Below the pieces are notes generated by a model. It saw only the letters and a program-made list of their open reading frames with translations, did no database searches and was not told the DNA's origin. Shown here piece after piece: positions 62,060 to 64,000 of a stretch of 64,000 nt of DNA. Numbering within the stretch: the stretch's first letter is position 1; every line of letters starts with the position of its first letter. The stretch is from Buttiauxella sp. A111 (GTDB taxonomy: Bacteria > Pseudomonadota > Gammaproteobacteria > Enterobacterales > Enterobacteriaceae): positions 1 to 64,000 of the forward strand of contig NZ_BJFN01000001.1 of NCBI RefSeq assembly GCF_014189855.1, given 5' to 3'. The translations under genes and the position numbers were made by a program.

Positions 62060-62650
62060 ATGCAGTTTAAAAAAATACTTCTTATTGCCATTCTGGCAAT
62101 TGCCGGTTGTAGCGCTAAAGGCGATACCGCGAGTCAGCAACGTAACTCTATCCAACATATGCGTATTGATACGTTATCAAAGTTGTATCAAGCTCATCCT
62201 GAAGCGCGTAAACAAATCCTGAAATCTAAAGGCTACGCGGTATTCTCCGCCAACAGCAGTAAAATTCTGACATTTGGATTTGGCAGTGGTTACGGCGTTG
62301 TGAAGAATCACAAAACGGGCAAAGACACCTATATGAAAATGGCTCAGGCTGGAGCCGGTGTTGGTTTGGGCGTTAAGCAACTACGCACGATTCTGATTTT
62401 CAATGACAGCAAAGCGCTGAACGATTTTATCAAGAATGGCTATATTGTCGGCGCGGATGCGAATGCCGCAGCTAAATATGACAATCAAGGTTTGCCAGCC
62501 GTCAATGCTTCGGCGGGTGCTGTCGCACCAAGTTCGGTCGAGCTGCCTAAGCCGCTTTATTCCTACGAACTTACCGAAAAAGGCCTTGCTGCGCAGGCCA
62601 TGATTAATGGCTATAAATACTGGCCAGATGATGCGCTAAACGGTAAATAA
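62060..62650 (+). CDS. Ysc84/SYLF-like lipoprotein
   Basis: A 196-residue protein with a lipoprotein signal: MQFKKILLIAILAIAGC, lipobox IAGC with Cys17. Residues ~70-140 resemble the Ysc84/SYLF fold, with KGYAVFSANSSKILTFGFGSGYGVV, AGAGVGLGVKQLRTILIFND and the final LTEKGLAAQA. Such domains bind lipids in eukaryotes; bacterial members are of unknown function. The start at 62060 has AGGA 5 bases upstream, better than the ATGs at 62054 or 62021. A strong terminator follows. Confidence 0.75.
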   Translation: MQFKKILLIAILAIAGCSAKGDTASQQRNSIQHMRIDTLSKLYQAHPEARKQILKSKGYAVFSANSSKILTFGFGSGYGVVKNHKTGKDTYMKMAQAGAGVGLGVKQLRTILIFNDSKALNDFIKNGYIVGADANAAAKYDNQGLPAVNASAGAVAPSSVELPKPLYSYELTEKGLAAQAMINGYKYWPDDALNGK

Positions 62651-62660
62651 CACATTTTAA

Positions 62661-62687
62661 ACGGTGCCTTGTGCACCGTTTTTTTTA
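62661..62687 (+). terminator. Terminator of the Ysc84-like lipoprotein gene
   Basis: ACGGTGC (62661-62667) pairs with GCACCGT (62673-62679), 5-nt loop, followed by a run of T. Confidence 0.85.
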
Positions 62688-62790
62688 TGCTTTTTTTTTG
62701 TCCCTCTACACCCGGCTCATGATGTAAGGAAGTGTAAATGACTATTTCATTTGCTTATGTCAGTATTTAGCTTCGATTTTATTTGCTCAC

Positions 62791-62817
62791 TGGATTTCTC
62801 ATCAATATCACCGATAA
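62791..62817 (+). promoter_or_regulatory. Candidate FliA (sigma-28) promoter of the chemoreceptor gene
   Basis: ACCGATAA (62810-62817) matches the sigma-28 -10 consensus GCCGATAA at 7 of 8 bases. The -35 region TGGATTTC (62791-62798), spaced 11 bases, matches TAAAGTTT at only 4 of 8. It lies 36 bases before the start codon, as for flagellar-regulon chemoreceptors. Confidence 0.5.
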
Positions 62818-62853
62818 ATATAGGTACCCGTGAAATATGTTATAGGTTGAAGC

Positions 62854-64000
62854 ATGTTTAAAGATTACAGCGTAAGAACCGTGATTGTTGTTTGTACAGC
62901 AATATCAATTGCGTTAATGAATTTAATGGCTTTCTTGTTATTAGCAAATACTAACGTTTTACTTATGCTGAATGCGGTTGGAGTGGCTTTGCTTCTTATC
63001 TTGTGGGCTTACATGACTCGCTATCTTGTTAAACCGATTAACGAAGTTAAAAGAAATATCGATGAAATAAACACCGGAAATTTATCCATATCGATAGCCG
63101 AGTTCGGGAATAACTGTGCAGGAAAGTTAATTCCAGGCATAAACAGCCTGGCGAAAGAAATATCCAGTTTGGTGATAGATATAAGAAAGTCTTCAAATTC
63201 AGCCAGCGAGCTGTCCGGCACACTGGCGAATCAGAGTGCGGATCTCTCGGTAAAAACGGAACAACAATCGGCCATGTTGATGCAAACCGCAGCGAGCATG
63301 GAAGAGATCTCCGCAGGAACGAAGAGCAACGCAGAAAACACCCGTCAGCTAAACACCATCACCAGTGAAGCGCATAAGTCAGCAGGGCATGGCAGTGATT
63401 TAATGCAAAAACTCACTGAGAATATGGTGTCGATAACTGACTGCTCAAAAAAGATGACCGAGATTATTAGCATAATCGATGGGATCGCCTTCCAGACAAA
63501 TATCCTGGCTTTAAATGCCGCGGTCGAAGCGGCCAGAGCGGGAGAACACGGTAAAGGGTTTGCCGTGGTTGCGGGTGAGGTCAGAGTGTTAGCGAAAAAA
63601 AGCTCAGAGTCCGCTAAGAATATTAAGTCTTTAATTGAACAAACGAATATTAATGTGATGCAAGGCGCGAAGTTGGTTTCTGAAGCAGAAAAAAATATGC
63701 ACGATATTGTTTCTGGTTCAGACGATCTAAATCTGTTGATGGAACATATTTTCTTGTCGACGAATGAACAGGAGAAGGGGATCCAGCAAATTACCATCGC
63801 GCTGTCAGAGCTGGAAAAAGTCACCCACAGCAACGCAGCAGTGGTTGTCGAACTGGCTCACTCTTCTGATGTGCTTAAAGACCAGGTGGTTGAGTTGCAA
63901 AAAAGAACCAACAACTTACGTCTGGGTGATGAAGAGCGTGTGGTCACTTCTGTCGTATCACGAGCCGTTCGCACTAAGCCGTTAAAGCAGGCAGAAGAAG
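62854..64000 (+). CDS. Methyl-accepting chemotaxis protein, 3' end beyond the window
   Basis: The frame runs open to the window end (382 codons visible). Two hydrophobic helices (about residues 9-32 and 35-56) are almost directly adjacent, so there is practically no periplasmic sensing domain. A HAMP-like region starts at [21 protein letters not shown]. The signalling domain includes the highly conserved tip [24 protein letters not shown] and [17 protein letters not shown], with glutamine/glutamate methylation-type positions such as [11 protein letters not shown]. It can couple to CheW and CheA. Ligands must be sensed at the membrane or from the cytoplasm. It is close to its C-terminus at the window edge; a CheR-binding tail is not visible. 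Confidence 0.9.
   Translation, partial: MFKDYSVRTVIVVCTAISIALMNLMAFLLLANTNVLLMLNAVGVALLLILWAYMTRYLVKPINEVKRNIDEINTGNLSISIAEFGNNCAGKLIPGINSLAKEISSLVIDIRKSSNSASELSGTLANQSADLSVKTEQQSAMLMQTAASMEEISAGTKSNAENTRQLNTITSEAHKSAGHGSDLMQKLTENMVSITDCSKKMTEIISIIDGIAFQTNILALNAAVEAARAGEHGKGFAVVAGEVRVLAKKSSESAKNIKSLIEQTNINVMQGAKLVSEAEKNMHDIVSGSDDLNLLMEHIFLSTNEQEKGIQQITIALSELEKVTHSNAAVVVELAHSSDVLKDQVVELQKRTNNLRLGDEERVVTSVVSRAVRTKPLKQAEE

Overview
The window is a stretch of an enterobacterial chromosome (family Enterobacteriaceae, not Escherichia coli itself). The evidence is close relatives of E. coli core genes (ydcY, ydeE, eamA, marRAB/marC, sotB, glsB, dgcF, uxaB, dsbG) in roughly the E. coli min 34-35 order, combined with accessory blocks that E. 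coli lacks there. A Kluyvera/Buttiauxella/Raoultella-like genus is plausible but cannot be fixed from the sequence alone. I see no tRNA, rRNA, CRISPR array, insertion sequence, integrase or prophage. All identities come from reading motifs and recalled family sequences; no searches were run.

Layout. 1-5.2 kb: the 3' end of an autotransporter, an AT-rich lipoprotein, ydcY, an RluA-type pseudouridine synthase, an aminoglycoside-phosphotransferase-like protein, an NTF2-like protein and an 89-residue membrane-anchored protein. 5.4-8.7 kb: an M14 metallopeptidase, then arsRBC behind a perfect ArsR-type palindrome. 8.7-20.1 kb: a nitrogen-scavenging operon, allophanate hydrolase - urea carboxylase - urtABCDE, behind a sigma-54 promoter with an NtrC-like half-site and an IHF-like site. 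Hairpin-rich repeats lie between urtA/urtB and urtD/urtE. 20.2-27.0 kb: a double-GNAT protein, ydeE, eamA, the mar locus with its operator and marbox, marC and sotB.

27.1-49.5 kb: a purine/urate catabolic island. It holds ygfS/ygfT, a molybdenum hydroxylase with its Mo and FAD domains fused, a separate [2Fe-2S] subunit, mocA, the sigma-54 activator ygeV, ygeWXY-hyuA-yqeA, an XdhC-family maturation protein, ygfK-ssnA and an NCS2 permease. Three sigma-54-type promoters precede its three plus-strand transcription units and fit control by the YgeV-type activator encoded within the island. Tandem FNR-like boxes between ygfT and the hydroxylase gene suggest oxygen control. In E. coli this gene set is at about min 65; here it sits between sotB and glsB.

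49.5-64 kb: glsB, dgcF, uxaB (with an ExuR/UxuR-like operator inside the dgcF terminator), dsbG, a VF530-family protein, and an NDH-2-like flavoprotein divergent from an Rrf2 regulator across a shared operator. Then come a BtuCD/FecCD-type ABC importer with a structured 171-nt internal spacer, a Tet(A)-like exporter, a second 89-residue membrane-anchored protein resembling the first, an Ysc84-like lipoprotein, and a chemoreceptor with no periplasmic domain that is cut by the window edge. Taken together the region is rich in nitrogen salvage (urea, purines, glutamine), metal and drug export, and redox sensing.
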